From Methylococcales bacterium (GTDB lineage Bacteria > Pseudomonadota > Gammaproteobacteria > Methylococcales > Methylomonadaceae): 51,661 bases of DNA. The notes under the pieces were generated by a model, which searched no databases, was not told where the DNA came from, and saw only the letters and a program-made list of their open reading frames with translations. The stretch lies in the NCBI GenBank assembly GCA_028715725.1, contig JAQURG010000022.1:1-51661 (forward strand), given 5' to 3'. Of the stretch, positions 1 to 8,678 are shown in pieces. Position 1 is the first letter of the stretch. Each line of letters begins with the position of its first letter. The translations under genes were made by a program, and so were the position numbers.

Positions 1-130
1 TGAGTATATTGAAGTATTTTATCACCGGGAGCGACTGCATTCGGCCAATGGCTATTTGTCACCCGTAGACTACGAATTGCAGCAAAAAGCCGCTTAACCA
101 TGTGCCCGGAAAAGTGTTGACACATCAACA
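1..130 (+). mobile_element. Right end of an IS3-family insertion sequence (partial)
   Basis: The window opens inside an insertion sequence. The transposase C-terminus (2-97) is followed by about 30 bases containing GTTGACACATCA near 116-127, which resembles the terminal inverted repeat of IS3-family elements, whose ends finish in CA. The left part of the element lies outside the window, so completeness and target duplication cannot be judged. Confidence 0.65.
2..97 (+). CDS. IS3-family transposase OrfB, C-terminal end only
   Basis: The last 31 codons of a transposase run off the left edge. The fragment contains FYHRERLHSANGYLSPVDYE, the conserved C-terminal end of the DDE integrase-core (rve) domain of IS3-family OrfB proteins. 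The catalytic residues lie outside the window, so activity cannot be judged. The family call is firm because this tail is highly characteristic. Confidence 0.75.
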   Translation, partial: EYIEVFYHRERLHSANGYLSPVDYELQQKAA

Positions 131-132
131 TT

Positions 133-420
133 ATGTGGCTGCTTTTTATGGCCCTGTTCGCATTATCGCTTTTTTATTACGTTACAACACTTTTGGGATA
201 CGCCGTGTGGATCGGGGCCATATTTGGTCTGGTCATTGAGGTTTTAAGTTTTTGGCTTATCCCGTGGGTTGAACGAGTATATTATCGCTACAGTAAATCG
301 GGTTGTGTATTTTTTGCCAGGGAGCTTTTACCGATCTTAATATTTGCAGATCGAAAAAGTCTTAAAGAGGCTCAACGATTCATCAGTGTTTACGCTGATC
401 AGAAACGAATATCCGGTTAA
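133..420 (+). CDS. Small predicted membrane protein, unknown function
   Basis: A 95-residue ORF begins just after the IS end. The N-terminal half is very hydrophobic, with two likely membrane segments at about residues 3-25 and 27-47. The rest is basic and probably cytoplasmic. I recognise no family. It ends 53 bases before the TIR gene on the same strand, so the two could be co-transcribed. The start lies only a few bases from the IS terminus and has no clear ribosome site, so it may be the 3' part of a gene interrupted by the insertion. Moderate to low confidence. Confidence 0.4.
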   Translation: MWLLFMALFALSLFYYVTTLLGYAVWIGAIFGLVIEVLSFWLIPWVERVYYRYSKSGCVFFARELLPILIFADRKSLKEAQRFISVYADQKRISG

Positions 421-473
421 TCGTGCGTTGACAGAGCCTACGCAGGGTTCGTTCAAAAATCAGGAGCAAGACG

Positions 474-1001
474 ATGCATTCCGTATTTTTAAGTTATTCC
501 CGACAGGATACCGCGGTTGTGGAGCGGGTCGCCGAAAAGATAGAGCAAGCAGGCTATCCCATCTGGATCGACCGCAGCGGGATACACGGGGGCGAGCAAT
601 GGCGAAATGCGATTGTCGACGCTATCGAGGCTGCGAACGTTTTTATTATATTTCTATCACCCAATTCAGTTAAATCGACGAATGTACGCAAGGAACTTGA
701 TCTGGCGGATACTTCCAAAATCAGCATTATCCCGATTACCATTGCCTCCATCACTATTCCTCAACAGATGAAATACCAGCTTGCCGGCGTTCAGATTATT
801 GATGGTTGGCGTTTGGCCGATGGCGGTTTTTCCCAGATATGCAGGGCATTGAAGGAGTTGCAGGTTCACTGCAACAGACATTCACAGCAACCATCCGATG
901 TCTCTCAGAGGCAGTCCGGGGAGCCTGGCAATATTGACTTGTCCGGGCTAGGAAGCTTGGGGTTCTTGAGCCGGCTTATGTTTTTCCATCGCAAGCATTG
1001 A
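474..1001 (+). CDS. TIR-domain protein
   Basis: This 175-residue protein has an N-terminal TIR fold at about residues 1-115. It opens with the strand-A signature VFLSYSRQD and box WIDRSGI, and the helix motif NVRKELDLA places Glu74 where bacterial TIR enzymes carry their catalytic glutamate. Bacterial TIR domains commonly cleave NAD+ or make signalling nucleotides in anti-phage defence, and some act as host-directed effectors. The C-terminal 60 residues are low in recognisable signal and no sensor domain is fused. An AGGAG ribosome site lies at about 461-465. The neighbouring IS remnant suggests an accessory location. NADase activity is inferred from the Glu and the fold, not shown. Confidence 0.8.
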   Translation: MHSVFLSYSRQDTAVVERVAEKIEQAGYPIWIDRSGIHGGEQWRNAIVDAIEAANVFIIFLSPNSVKSTNVRKELDLADTSKISIIPITIASITIPQQMKYQLAGVQIIDGWRLADGGFSQICRALKELQVHCNRHSQQPSDVSQRQSGEPGNIDLSGLGSLGFLSRLMFFHRKH

Positions 1002-1082
1002 TATGTCTGGATAAAGCGATCAGTTAGCGTACTACAGGATAAGGCATGAACGTTAATATTTTGACCCTGATCGGAACATTGC

Positions 1083-1916
1083 TTAACCCAGCAACTCCCA
1101 TACCGGTTTGATGTTGTCGGGTAAAGCCGCCAACCTGCCCAGCTCGACCCAGGGATTAGCCGGATTATGAAAATCGGAACCTACGGAACCGGCCAATTGA
1201 AAGCGGGAGGCATAATCCGCAGACAGCTTTATCTCGTCTGCGCTAATTCTGCCTGTGACCACTTCTATGCTCTGCCCGCCCGCATCCTTAAAGGCAGCAA
1301 GCAGGCGCTTCATCCAGTTGGCGGTCAGATTGTAGCGTAACGGATGCGCCAATACGGCAACGCCGCCCGCCCCGGTAATCCAGTTGACCACCTGCTCCAG
1401 ATCAGCCCAAGCCGTAGAAACATAAGCAGGTTTGCCTCTTGCCAGATAACGGTCGAAGGCTTCTTGCTGAGTGGACACATGATTTTGCGACAGCAGGAAC
1501 TCCGCAAAATGAGTGCGGGTAATCATGCCTTTGCCTGCAGCTTTTTTGACGGCATCCAGAGCGCCCGGTATCCGTTTTTTCTCCAGCTTGGCGGCAATTT
1601 TTTCAGCGCGTTCCAGACGGATATTTTGCAGATCAAGAGTCGCTTGCGCCAGCGGCGCATAACCCGGATCAATTCCCAATCCCACGATATGGAAACATTT
1701 ATCCTGCCAGCTCGTGGAAAGCTCAACGCCGGCTATCAACCTGATGCCTTCCAGCTTCGCGCAAGCCTGTGCTTCAGCCAGTCCGGCCGTCGTATCATGA
1801 TCCGTTAAAGCCAGTGCGGTAACGCCTTGCTGATGAGCGCGCTGTATTAATTCTGTAGGCGATAAGGCGCCGTCAGAAACGGATGAATGGCAATGCAGAT
1901 CGTAAATTTCAGTCAT
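1083..1916 (-). CDS. rnm: PHP-domain phosphoesterase, RNase AM (YciV/Rnm) type
   Basis: This 277-residue protein of the PHP superfamily has metal-binding motifs in family order: DLHCHSSVSDG near residue 7, LTDHDT near 38, GVELS near 63, LAHPLRY near 190 and GSDFHNP near 244. Length and motifs fit the YciV/RNase AM group, 5'-3' exonucleases that trim rRNA 5' ends and degrade short oligonucleotides. It would be cytoplasmic. It is transcribed away from the TIR gene, and the ABC transporter gene ends 60 bases upstream on the same strand. Identification as RNase AM rather than another PHP phosphatase rests on overall similarity. Confidence 0.8.
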   Translation of the reverse strand: MTEIYDLHCHSSVSDGALSPTELIQRAHQQGVTALALTDHDTTAGLAEAQACAKLEGIRLIAGVELSTSWQDKCFHIVGLGIDPGYAPLAQATLDLQNIRLERAEKIAAKLEKKRIPGALDAVKKAAGKGMITRTHFAEFLLSQNHVSTQQEAFDRYLARGKPAYVSTAWADLEQVVNWITGAGGVAVLAHPLRYNLTANWMKRLLAAFKDAGGQSIEVVTGRISADEIKLSADYASRFQLAGSVGSDFHNPANPWVELGRLAALPDNIKPVWELLG

Positions 1917-1975
1917 AAGATGTGAGCGTGTTTAACTGTCCCTCCATCGGGATTTGAGTTTTAACCTTGAATAGT

Positions 1976-3763
1976 TTACTGATATTCGCCGTAAAGTTTG
2001 GCATAGAGACCATTTTGGCTGATTAATGTTTCATGGCGTCCTTGTTCGCAGATTTTACCTTGCTCAAAGACATAGACATGATCGGCCTGTTTAACGGCGC
2101 TCAGACGGTGAGCAATAATAATAGTGGTGCGTCCTTTTAAAAAGGAATCCAGCGCAAGATGCAGATTATGCTCCGTTTCGGTATCCAGCGCCGAAGTCGC
2201 TTCATCCAGTATCACCACTTTGGGATCGGCGACGATCATGCGGGCAATGGCCATTCTTTGCCGTTGTCCACCGGAAAGTCTCATGCCTTGGCGACCGACG
2301 ACGGTATCCAATCCGTTTTCAAGATCCTTAACTGCATCCAGTAATTGCGCAATACTCAGCGCATTCCATAATGCGGCATCTGTGGCAGGCCTGCCTAATG
2401 TCAGGTTGGCGCGGATAGTATCATTAAAAAGAATGGGGTGTTGCAATACCGTAACGACATTTTCTCTGACGACCTCAAGACCTATGCGTTCAATAGGCGC
2501 ATTGTCAAAAAGAATTCGGCCTTCATCCGGCGGGTAAAGACCAATCAGGGCTTGTATCAAGGTAGACTTGCCTCCCCCGCTGGCGCCGACCAAAGCAACC
2601 TTTTCCCCCGCCTTGATTTTTAATTGTATGCCGTTGAGTATTTTTTCCTCGCCGTAACTGAAATGCAGATTATCGACCCAAATGGCGACGGTTTTTTTGT
2701 TCAGAAACGGATTTTCAAGATGAGGATAATGCGGCTCCTGTTTAAGCGCATTCAGACGGTTAATACGCGCCAATGCCGCTTTAGCCGCATAAAAAGCATA
2801 TTGAATATTCAGAACTTCCTGCACCGGTCCCATCATGAACCACAGGTAGCCGAATACCGCCAGCATCTGGCCGATGCTCAGGTCGGAATAGAACACCATC
2901 AACATGGCGCAGGCCCGGAAAATATCGAAACCGAACAGAAACACCATAAAACTCAAGCGCGTCGCGGCGTCACTTTTCCATGCAAAGGCAGTCGAATAGT
3001 CCTTGACCGAGCGCGCAGATTCAATCAGTTGCCGGCAATAATAGCGCTCGCGGTTGCTGGCGCGGATTTGATGAATCGCCTCCAGCGTCTCGGTCAAGGA
3101 CTGTTGAAAAACTTCGTAAGCGGAGTTTTCCCTGGCTTTAAGGTCTTTAACGCGAGAACCGACTACACGGGTAAAATAAATCACCACCGGATTCAGCAGC
3201 ATGATGAACAAACCCAGCTGCCAGTGCATCCACAGCAAGATCACCGCCGTACCGATGATGGTCAGGCTGGCCACCAGCAGTTTGCTGACTGTAGTGCCAA
3301 TAAAAGTATCAACGGTATCCAGGTCTTTAACCAGATGAGTCACCACGGTACCGGTACCCAGACTTTCATATTCGGACATGGAAATGGTTTGTAAATGTCC
3401 GATCAGGTTTTTGCGAATGCGGAAAATGATGTCTTTGGAAATGCAGGAGAATTGCCTCGCCTGGATAATATTAAAGATGATGGCGATAATCCGCAGCACT
3501 AAACTTGCAATCAGAATAACTGCAATATACACAATGGGCAGCTGCCATTCGGCAGGAAACAGCCGATTGATAAAGCCGACCGCAAAACCCGGTTTATTCA
3601 ATAGCACTTCATCGACCAGCAACGGCATCAATAAGGGCACAGGAACACTTGCAATCGTCGCAAGAATAGCGTTGAAATGGGAGTAAATCAGTTCTTTTTT
3701 GTGTTCTAACGCAATCCGGTAGATATTATTCCAACTGTAAGGCGCTGCTTGTTTTGACGGCAC
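1976..3763 (-). CDS. ABC exporter, fused membrane and ATPase domains
   Basis: This 595-residue half-transporter has an ABC type-1 transmembrane domain with about six helices (residues 25-315) followed by a nucleotide-binding domain. The ATPase shows Walker A GASGGGKST (393-401), signature LSGGQRQRM (496-504), Walker B VVILDEAT (516-523) and an H-loop histidine in IIAHRLS. This is the MsbA/lipid or peptide exporter architecture and works as a homodimer in the inner membrane. No peptidase C39 domain is present and the substrate cannot be read from sequence. The start is ATG at 3763. The next gene in the same direction is the PHP gene, so the two may share a transcript. Confidence 0.88.
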   Translation of the reverse strand: MPSKQAAPYSWNNIYRIALEHKKELIYSHFNAILATIASVPVPLLMPLLVDEVLLNKPGFAVGFINRLFPAEWQLPIVYIAVILIASLVLRIIAIIFNIIQARQFSCISKDIIFRIRKNLIGHLQTISMSEYESLGTGTVVTHLVKDLDTVDTFIGTTVSKLLVASLTIIGTAVILLWMHWQLGLFIMLLNPVVIYFTRVVGSRVKDLKARENSAYEVFQQSLTETLEAIHQIRASNRERYYCRQLIESARSVKDYSTAFAWKSDAATRLSFMVFLFGFDIFRACAMLMVFYSDLSIGQMLAVFGYLWFMMGPVQEVLNIQYAFYAAKAALARINRLNALKQEPHYPHLENPFLNKKTVAIWVDNLHFSYGEEKILNGIQLKIKAGEKVALVGASGGGKSTLIQALIGLYPPDEGRILFDNAPIERIGLEVVRENVVTVLQHPILFNDTIRANLTLGRPATDAALWNALSIAQLLDAVKDLENGLDTVVGRQGMRLSGGQRQRMAIARMIVADPKVVILDEATSALDTETEHNLHLALDSFLKGRTTIIIAHRLSAVKQADHVYVFEQGKICEQGRHETLISQNGLYAKLYGEYQ

Positions 3764-4089
3764 GGCAATAGATAAAGGTTATTTTTATAAGCTTTAATTA
3801 TAACATTCTGTTTTAATAATCCTGAATTACCGGCGCTTTTTACATAGGCGTTAGTTATTTTTACCCGGTAAAGCAATAAGGAACCGGTATCCGAATTACC
3901 TGTCCATGCATAACTTCCGGTATAGTACGATTGGCTCATGCCGGTTGCTGCATCGATCACGTGTTATACAATAGATCGCAGGGCGTGAAGCACATTTAGT
4001 AAAATTGATTGAAAGCGTTTATAAGCTGTAAAGAAGGCCGGCAGCTAATCTTGCCGGGAGACTATCCATCTTTTTATGAGCAAAAAACC

Positions 4090-4680
4090 ATGATCAACAT
4101 AGGAAATAACACCGATGAAATAAAGCAGGTGCAGCAGAAATTGCAGGATTATTTTCAAACACATTGGAAATTATTTTTGGTCGAAGGGATTCTCCTCATT
4201 TTCCTGGGCTCTGCCGCCATCATACTACCGCACTTTTTTACCGTAGCCATTATCGTCACACTCGGCTGGATTCTTATATTCGGAGGTAGCTTTCTTATCG
4301 CCCGGGCCTTGTTCTTTTTTCGTATGCCCGGTTTCGGTTTATGGCTGTTTATGGGGATTTTGCAGATTGTCATCGGCTACTTGTTTCTGGCTCAGCCGCT
4401 TGAGGGAATATTGACCTTAACCGTGCTGATAACCCTGTTTTTTGCATTGGAAGGCATCGCTAAAATTTCTTTTGCGCTCATGATGCGTCCAATGGCCCAC
4501 TGGGGCTTCGTGTTCTTCAGCGGCGTTACGGCTCTGGTTCTGGCGCTGATCGTCTGGATGGGTTGGCCTGGAACAGCGACATGGCTATTAGGCCTGCTAT
4601 TTGGCGTTAATATGTTCTTCGGCGGCTGGTCAATGGTTAATATCAGCCTGAAATATAAAGAAACTCGCCAGCCGGAATAA
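4090..4680 (+). CDS. HdeD-family (DUF308) membrane protein
   Basis: This 196-residue protein is predicted to span the inner membrane about six times, in the paired-helix pattern of HdeD/DUF308 proteins. A short hydrophilic N-terminus ends at about residue 25. HdeD is linked to acid resistance in E. coli; in other bacteria the role is unclear. I chose the ATG at 4090 over a TTG at 4009, because the upstream stretch is hydrophilic, lacks family resemblance and has no good ribosome site. A TVP38-like membrane gene follows 97 bases later on the same strand. Confidence 0.75.
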   Translation: MINIGNNTDEIKQVQQKLQDYFQTHWKLFLVEGILLIFLGSAAIILPHFFTVAIIVTLGWILIFGGSFLIARALFFFRMPGFGLWLFMGILQIVIGYLFLAQPLEGILTLTVLITLFFALEGIAKISFALMMRPMAHWGFVFFSGVTALVLALIVWMGWPGTATWLLGLLFGVNMFFGGWSMVNISLKYKETRQPE

Positions 4681-4777
4681 TGTTGCAAATGCCGCCGGTT
4701 CACAACGTTGAGGGAAAAGCAATCTACCTTGGCCAACCAAGAAGCCGGTTGTTATTTTTTCACGGAGAAAACAGCTG

Positions 4778-5500
4778 ATGCAGCTTACCAATATATCCAC
4801 TACCGGAAAGTTATCTGTAATTCTGGCCATTGCCGGCATTATATTAGTGCTTGGCCATGAACTGGAGCTTCATCTTCCTGATCTGGAACTATGGATCCAG
4901 AATCTGGGCCCATTTGCGCCGCTCGCTTTCATTGCATTATTCGTCGTCCTGACCCCTCTTTTAATCTCAGTCGATACGTTGTGTTTTGTAGCCGGTCTGT
5001 TATTTTCAATTGGCGCTGCCGAATTTTATATGACTATTGCAACCTATCTGGCGGCGGCGCTTATTTTTTTTCTGGGGCGCTATCTATTCAAGGATAAAGT
5101 CATCGCTATTATCGCCGGACATAAACAGTTAGCGGCCCTGGATGCGGCCCTAAACGAAAAGTCTTTCAAGCTGATTTTCTTGCTGCGCCTGACGCCTTTG
5201 CCCTTTGCATTGCTCAGTTATGCCCTGGCTGTCACGCGGGTCAGATTCTGGCCTTACCTGTTGGCGACCAGCGGAATTTTAATTTACAACGGCAGTCTGG
5301 TGTATATCGGCTATACCACCAAGCATCTGGCCGGTTTGGTCAGCGGGTCGACGAAACAGAGCATGATTTCTTATCCCCTGTTAATGTTAGGTTTGCTGAT
5401 CTCGTCAGGTGTGCTGATCTATGCGGCAAAACTGGCGGGTAATACAGTAAAGCAGTTGGAATTGGAGAATACCGGGCAGGAAAGCCGGGTGGAAGAATAA
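4778..5500 (+). CDS. TVP38/TMEM64-family membrane protein
   Basis: This 240-residue multi-pass inner-membrane protein resembles the TVP38/TMEM64 (VTT domain, formerly SNARE-associated) family. Features include an early helix at about 10-27, the re-entrant region around TPLLISVDTLCFVAGLLF, the FFLGRYLF segment and an LRLTPLPFALLSYALAVTRV stretch matching the family's conserved proline-containing motif. VTT proteins are related to DedA, and several have been implicated in lipid scrambling or flipping; the bacterial role is mostly unknown. A GGAG site sits about 10 bases before the ATG. Confidence 0.8.
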   Translation: MQLTNISTTGKLSVILAIAGIILVLGHELELHLPDLELWIQNLGPFAPLAFIALFVVLTPLLISVDTLCFVAGLLFSIGAAEFYMTIATYLAAALIFFLGRYLFKDKVIAIIAGHKQLAALDAALNEKSFKLIFLLRLTPLPFALLSYALAVTRVRFWPYLLATSGILIYNGSLVYIGYTTKHLAGLVSGSTKQSMISYPLLMLGLLISSGVLIYAAKLAGNTVKQLELENTGQESRVEE

Positions 5501-5568
5501 GGATAAATACCTTCTTCAGAAGTGGCTTTGAGTGTTATCAGGCGTATGAAAACAGCCGATTTTCAAAA

Positions 5569-6117
5569 TCATTGCGCTTTAAAATATTCCAGGGTCATAA
5601 ACAGCGCCGCAATCGAGCGTGCCTCGGTGCATTCGCCTGCCGCGAGTAATTCATTGATATCGCATAATTTCCACGGAATAACATCAAGCTCTTCGGGTTC
5701 ATCGCCGGGTAATTTTTCAGCATATAAATCCTGGGCGATAACAATCTCTGTGGTATGCTCAAGATAAGACGGCGCGATGGAAAAAGAGCTTAAATGATGG
5801 AGCTTTCTGGCGCCGAAGCCGACTTCTTCTTTAAGCTCCCGATTGGCGGCATCGAGAAAAGATTCATCGGCATCGATTTTACCTTTAGGCAAGCCGACTT
5901 CATAACGGTGTACGCCGGCGGAATATTCCCTGATCAGTAAAACGGTCTCAACATCCAGCATCGGCACAATCAGCACTGCGCCGCCGCCTGAGCCCCGCGC
6001 CAGGCGTTCGTAATTGCGCTGTTCGCCATTGCTGAATTGTATCTCCAGCGATTCAATGCGGAATAGCCGGCTTTTAGCAATGGTGGTTTTGTTAAGGATG
6101 GTAGGTGTGTCAGCCAT
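5569..6117 (-). CDS. nudE: ADP compounds hydrolase NudE (Nudix hydrolase)
   Basis: This 182-residue Nudix hydrolase has a complete Nudix box at residues 79-101 (GKIDADE, then REL, then EEVGF), so the metal-binding glutamates are present. NudE hydrolyses ADP-ribose, NADH and diadenosine polyphosphates in the cytoplasm. The assignment is supported by the neighbour: a YrfG-like HAD phosphatase is divergently transcribed 46 bases away, and nudE and yrfG are close neighbours in E. coli too. The C-terminal part (SFSIAPSYLEHTTEIVIAQD) is also typical of the NudE/ADP-ribose pyrophosphatase group. Confidence 0.88.
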   Translation of the reverse strand: MADTPTILNKTTIAKSRLFRIESLEIQFSNGEQRNYERLARGSGGGAVLIVPMLDVETVLLIREYSAGVHRYEVGLPKGKIDADESFLDAANRELKEEVGFGARKLHHLSSFSIAPSYLEHTTEIVIAQDLYAEKLPGDEPEELDVIPWKLCDINELLAAGECTEARSIAALFMTLEYFKAQ

Positions 6118-6163
6118 TGTGCTATTTTAGCAAATAATTTTTGAGCAACTATAACGCACTCTT

Positions 6164-6820
6164 ATGATTAATTGGAATGAAATTGACACTGTCTTGCTGG
6201 ACATGGATGGAACATTACTGGATTTGAACTTTGACAATCATTTCTGGAAGGAATTTGTGCCGCTTAAATTTGCAGAAAAACAGGGATTATCCGTCCTTGC
6301 TGCAAAACAACAGCTGGAACCGCGCTTCAAAAGCATGGAAGGCAAGCTGGAGTGGTACTGTCTTGATTACTGGAGCGAAGTTTTACAACTGGATATTGCC
6401 GGATTGAAAGCGGAGATATCCGGCTTGATTGCGGTATTGCCGCATGTCGCAGAATTTCTGGAAAAACTTCAGCAATCTTCGTTAAAGGTTCTGCTAGTGA
6501 CCAACGCTCATCGTAACAGTCTGGGGCTGAAGATGGAAAAAACCTGCTTGCAGCCGTTTTTCGACGGCATCATCAGCTCTCATGATCTAGGCCTTCCTAA
6601 AGAGCATGCGGGTTTCTGGGATTTATTGCAGCAGCGGCAACCGTTCGATAAACAGAAAACGTTATTGATTGATGACAGCCTGACGGTATTGAATTCAGCC
6701 AGACTGTTCGGCATTGCACATCTGGTTTCCGTAACCCGCCCCGACAGCAAACAGCCTAAAAAAAACGTAACCGGTTTCCTTGCTATTGAGGATTTCCGCG
6801 AGCTTATGGATGGGTTGTAG
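6164..6820 (+). CDS. yrfG: HAD-family nucleotidase, YrfG type (GMP/IMP 5'-nucleotidase)
   Basis: This 218-residue HAD hydrolase has motif I DMDGT at residues 13-17 (nucleophile Asp13, acid/base Asp15), motif II VTNAH near 114, and a motif III/IV region with the family lysine at LPKEHAGFW and acidic pair LIDDS near 168. E. coli YrfG dephosphorylates GMP and IMP. The divergent nudE gene 46 bases upstream reproduces the enterobacterial neighbourhood. The 3' end overlaps the 3' end of the convergent rhlB gene by 17 bases. Confidence 0.85.
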   Translation: MINWNEIDTVLLDMDGTLLDLNFDNHFWKEFVPLKFAEKQGLSVLAAKQQLEPRFKSMEGKLEWYCLDYWSEVLQLDIAGLKAEISGLIAVLPHVAEFLEKLQQSSLKVLLVTNAHRNSLGLKMEKTCLQPFFDGIISSHDLGLPKEHAGFWDLLQQRQPFDKQKTLLIDDSLTVLNSARLFGIAHLVSVTRPDSKQPKKNVTGFLAIEDFRELMDGL

Positions 6821-8066
6821 CTCTCCTGCTTTTGTCCTGGTTGGGACGCTTGCCTTTATAGTCCGCTTTAGGTTTTGACGGCCTTTTTTCCGGCGTTATA
6901 ACGTCTGCTAAAAGATCGGCAGTAATCGCCTTAACCGGTATTTTTTGACCGATATAATCTTCAATATCGGGCATCGAATAGGCATATTGTTCACAGATAA
7001 AACTGATGGCCTCGCCGCTGGCGCCAAAACGGGCGGTGCGGCCGATTCTATGGACATAATCTTCCACATCCTGGGGTAAATCATAATTGATCACATGGGA
7101 AACATCGGGAATATGAAGACCTCTGGCCGCAACATCAGTGGCAATCAGCAAGGTAATCCGGTTTTCCTTAAAATCATTTAACAGCCGCTGGCGCTTATCT
7201 TGCGGCACATCACCGCTGAGGGCGGCGGTTTTATAGCCGTTGGCGTTAAGCATATCATCCAGTTGTTCAGCGCAGCGTTTGGTATTGACAAAGATGATGC
7301 TGCGTTGCGGTTGGCGATGATTCAAGAGCCCGATCAATAAGGGCATTTTTTGGTCATTAGCCGGACAGAATGCACTCTGCTGTATCGATTTTGAGGTAAC
7401 CTCTTCAGTTTCGATGCGAACCAGCTCTGGGTTATTCATGTGCTCATAAGCCAGTTCCGTCACTTTATAGGACAAGGTCGCCGAGAACAGCATATTCAAG
7501 CGCAAATCCGGCGCCGGCATACGCCGTAATAAATAGCGGATATCTTTTATAAAGCCCAAATGGAACATACGGTCGGCTTCATCCATCACCGTGACCTGAA
7601 CCTTGTCAAGAGTGAAGGCGTTTTGCCGATAGAAATCGATAACACGGCCGGGCGTGCCGATAATAATATCAACATTGGATTTTATCGTATCCAGCTGTTT
7701 TTGATAATCGGTACCGCCGTATATCAGCGCGAACTTTAAACCGAGATGTTTACCCAAAAGCAACGCATCCTTGTGAATCTGAATCGCTAATTCACGTGTC
7801 GGCGCAAGAATGAGCGCTCTGGGATTCTTGATCAGCTCGCTTTCGTCATTGATCAGGTGCTGAAAAGTCGCCAGCAAAAAAGCAGCCGTTTTGCCTGTTC
7901 CGGTTTGCGCCTGTCCGGCAAGATCCCTGCCCCGCAACAATAAGGGCAAGGCCCTGTCCTGAATTGGCGTGCAATGTTTAAAACCCGCATCGGTTAATCC
8001 GTGCAGGATAGAATCGGACAATTCAAGATTGCTGAATCGGGTTTGTGTTAAATGGGTATTGTTCAT
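6804..8066 (-). CDS. rhlB: DEAD-box ATP-dependent RNA helicase RhlB
   Basis: A complete DEAD-box helicase core is present: Q motif (CTPIQDRALP), AQTGTGKT, PTRELA, TPGR, VMDEADR, SAT, then the second RecA domain with ATDVAARGLHIP and HRIGRTAR. RhlB unwinds RNA for the degradosome. The divergent trxA-rho pair on the other side matches the E. coli rhlB / trxA / rho arrangement, which supports RhlB over RhlE or SrmB. I start at the ATG at 8066, giving 420 residues; an upstream ATG at 8093 would add nine residues without family resemblance. The C-terminal tail is short and basic (KRPSKPKADYKGKRPNQ), as expected for RNA binding. Confidence 0.9.
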   Translation of the reverse strand: MNNTHLTQTRFSNLELSDSILHGLTDAGFKHCTPIQDRALPLLLRGRDLAGQAQTGTGKTAAFLLATFQHLINDESELIKNPRALILAPTRELAIQIHKDALLLGKHLGLKFALIYGGTDYQKQLDTIKSNVDIIIGTPGRVIDFYRQNAFTLDKVQVTVMDEADRMFHLGFIKDIRYLLRRMPAPDLRLNMLFSATLSYKVTELAYEHMNNPELVRIETEEVTSKSIQQSAFCPANDQKMPLLIGLLNHRQPQRSIIFVNTKRCAEQLDDMLNANGYKTAALSGDVPQDKRQRLLNDFKENRITLLIATDVAARGLHIPDVSHVINYDLPQDVEDYVHRIGRTARFGASGEAISFICEQYAYSMPDIEDYIGQKIPVKAITADLLADVITPEKRPSKPKADYKGKRPNQDKSRRATTHP

Positions 8067-8108
8067 AGTGCTATAGCATAACGTAAAAATCAAAATGGTT
8101 GAAATTGA

Positions 8109-8137
8109 TTGACTAGCAACTCCATCCCTCCTATAGT
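8109..8137 (+). promoter_or_regulatory. Sigma-70 type promoter of trxA
   Basis: TTGACT at 8109-8114 and TATAGT at 8132-8137 are separated by exactly 17 bases, a near-consensus sigma-70 promoter. Transcription would start near 8144, and trxA begins at 8167 with GGAGA at about 8155. Confidence 0.7.
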
Positions 8138-8166
8138 CTTAATTTTTTAATTATTGGAGAAATAGT

Positions 8167-8493
8167 GTGAGCGATTCAGTCCTTCATGTAAGTGATAATG
8201 AATTTAATGAAACTGTTATTAACGCTAACGGTCCTGTACTGGTTGACTATTGGGCTGAATGGTGCGGACCTTGCAAAATGATTGCCCCTGTCCTGGATGC
8301 CATTGCCGAAGAATATGCGGGTAAGTTGACAGTCGTTAAAGTTAACATAGATGAAAATCCCCAAACTCCTCAACACTACGGCGTGCGCGGCATCCCAACG
8401 CTCATGCTATTCAAGAACGGCGAAGTGGAGGCGACTAAAGTCGGCGCGCTGACTAAATCGGAACTTGCCAAGTTCATAGATAGCAATATATAA
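8167..8493 (+). CDS. trxA: Thioredoxin 1
   Basis: This 108-residue thioredoxin has the active site WCGPCK at residues 32-37 and the cis-proline loop GIPTLMLF. It reduces protein disulfides in the cytoplasm and is the electron donor for several reductases. Class I ribonucleotide reductase and, in many species, class II enzymes such as the NrdJ encoded 2 kb downstream use it. The start is GTG at 8167, 7 bases after a GGAGA site; no ATG fits. It sits between divergent rhlB and downstream rho, the usual gammaproteobacterial order. Confidence 0.95.
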   Translation: MSDSVLHVSDNEFNETVINANGPVLVDYWAEWCGPCKMIAPVLDAIAEEYAGKLTVVKVNIDENPQTPQHYGVRGIPTLMLFKNGEVEATKVGALTKSELAKFIDSNI

Positions 8494-8504
8494 TTGTCGA
8501 GTTG

Positions 8505-8540
8505 ACTCGGACCTGTCATAAAAGTTGGACGGGTCTGAGT
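8505..8540 (+). terminator. Hairpin between trxA and rho
   Basis: ACTCGGACC (8505-8513) can pair with GGTCTGAGT (8532-8540), nine pairs including one G-U. No T-run follows, so it may be a transcript-stabilising hairpin or part of the rho leader rather than a classical intrinsic terminator. Confidence 0.5.
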
Positions 8541-8678
8541 ATTTGAGTTATACTTGTCCTGTGCGATGCTCCTGCGCACTCAATCATATCATCCGATAAG
8601 CTGCACCCCGAATTCTAAATCCTATCCCGGTCGTTAAGGCGTTATGCCCTGACTACTTTTCTTCGAGTTACCTTTTTT

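Noticed and set aside
344-673. Plus-strand ORF between the membrane ORF and the TIR gene
   Set aside because: It overlaps both in a different frame; arginine-rich shadow of the TIR gene.
2624-3394. 256-residue plus-strand ORF opposite the ABC exporter
   Set aside because: Antisense shadow of a well-supported gene; composition (His/Gln rich) is typical of reverse-frame reading.
3706-3960. 84-residue minus-strand ORF overlapping the start of the ABC exporter
   Set aside because: It overlaps the firm ABC gene start in another frame, has no ribosome site and no family resemblance.
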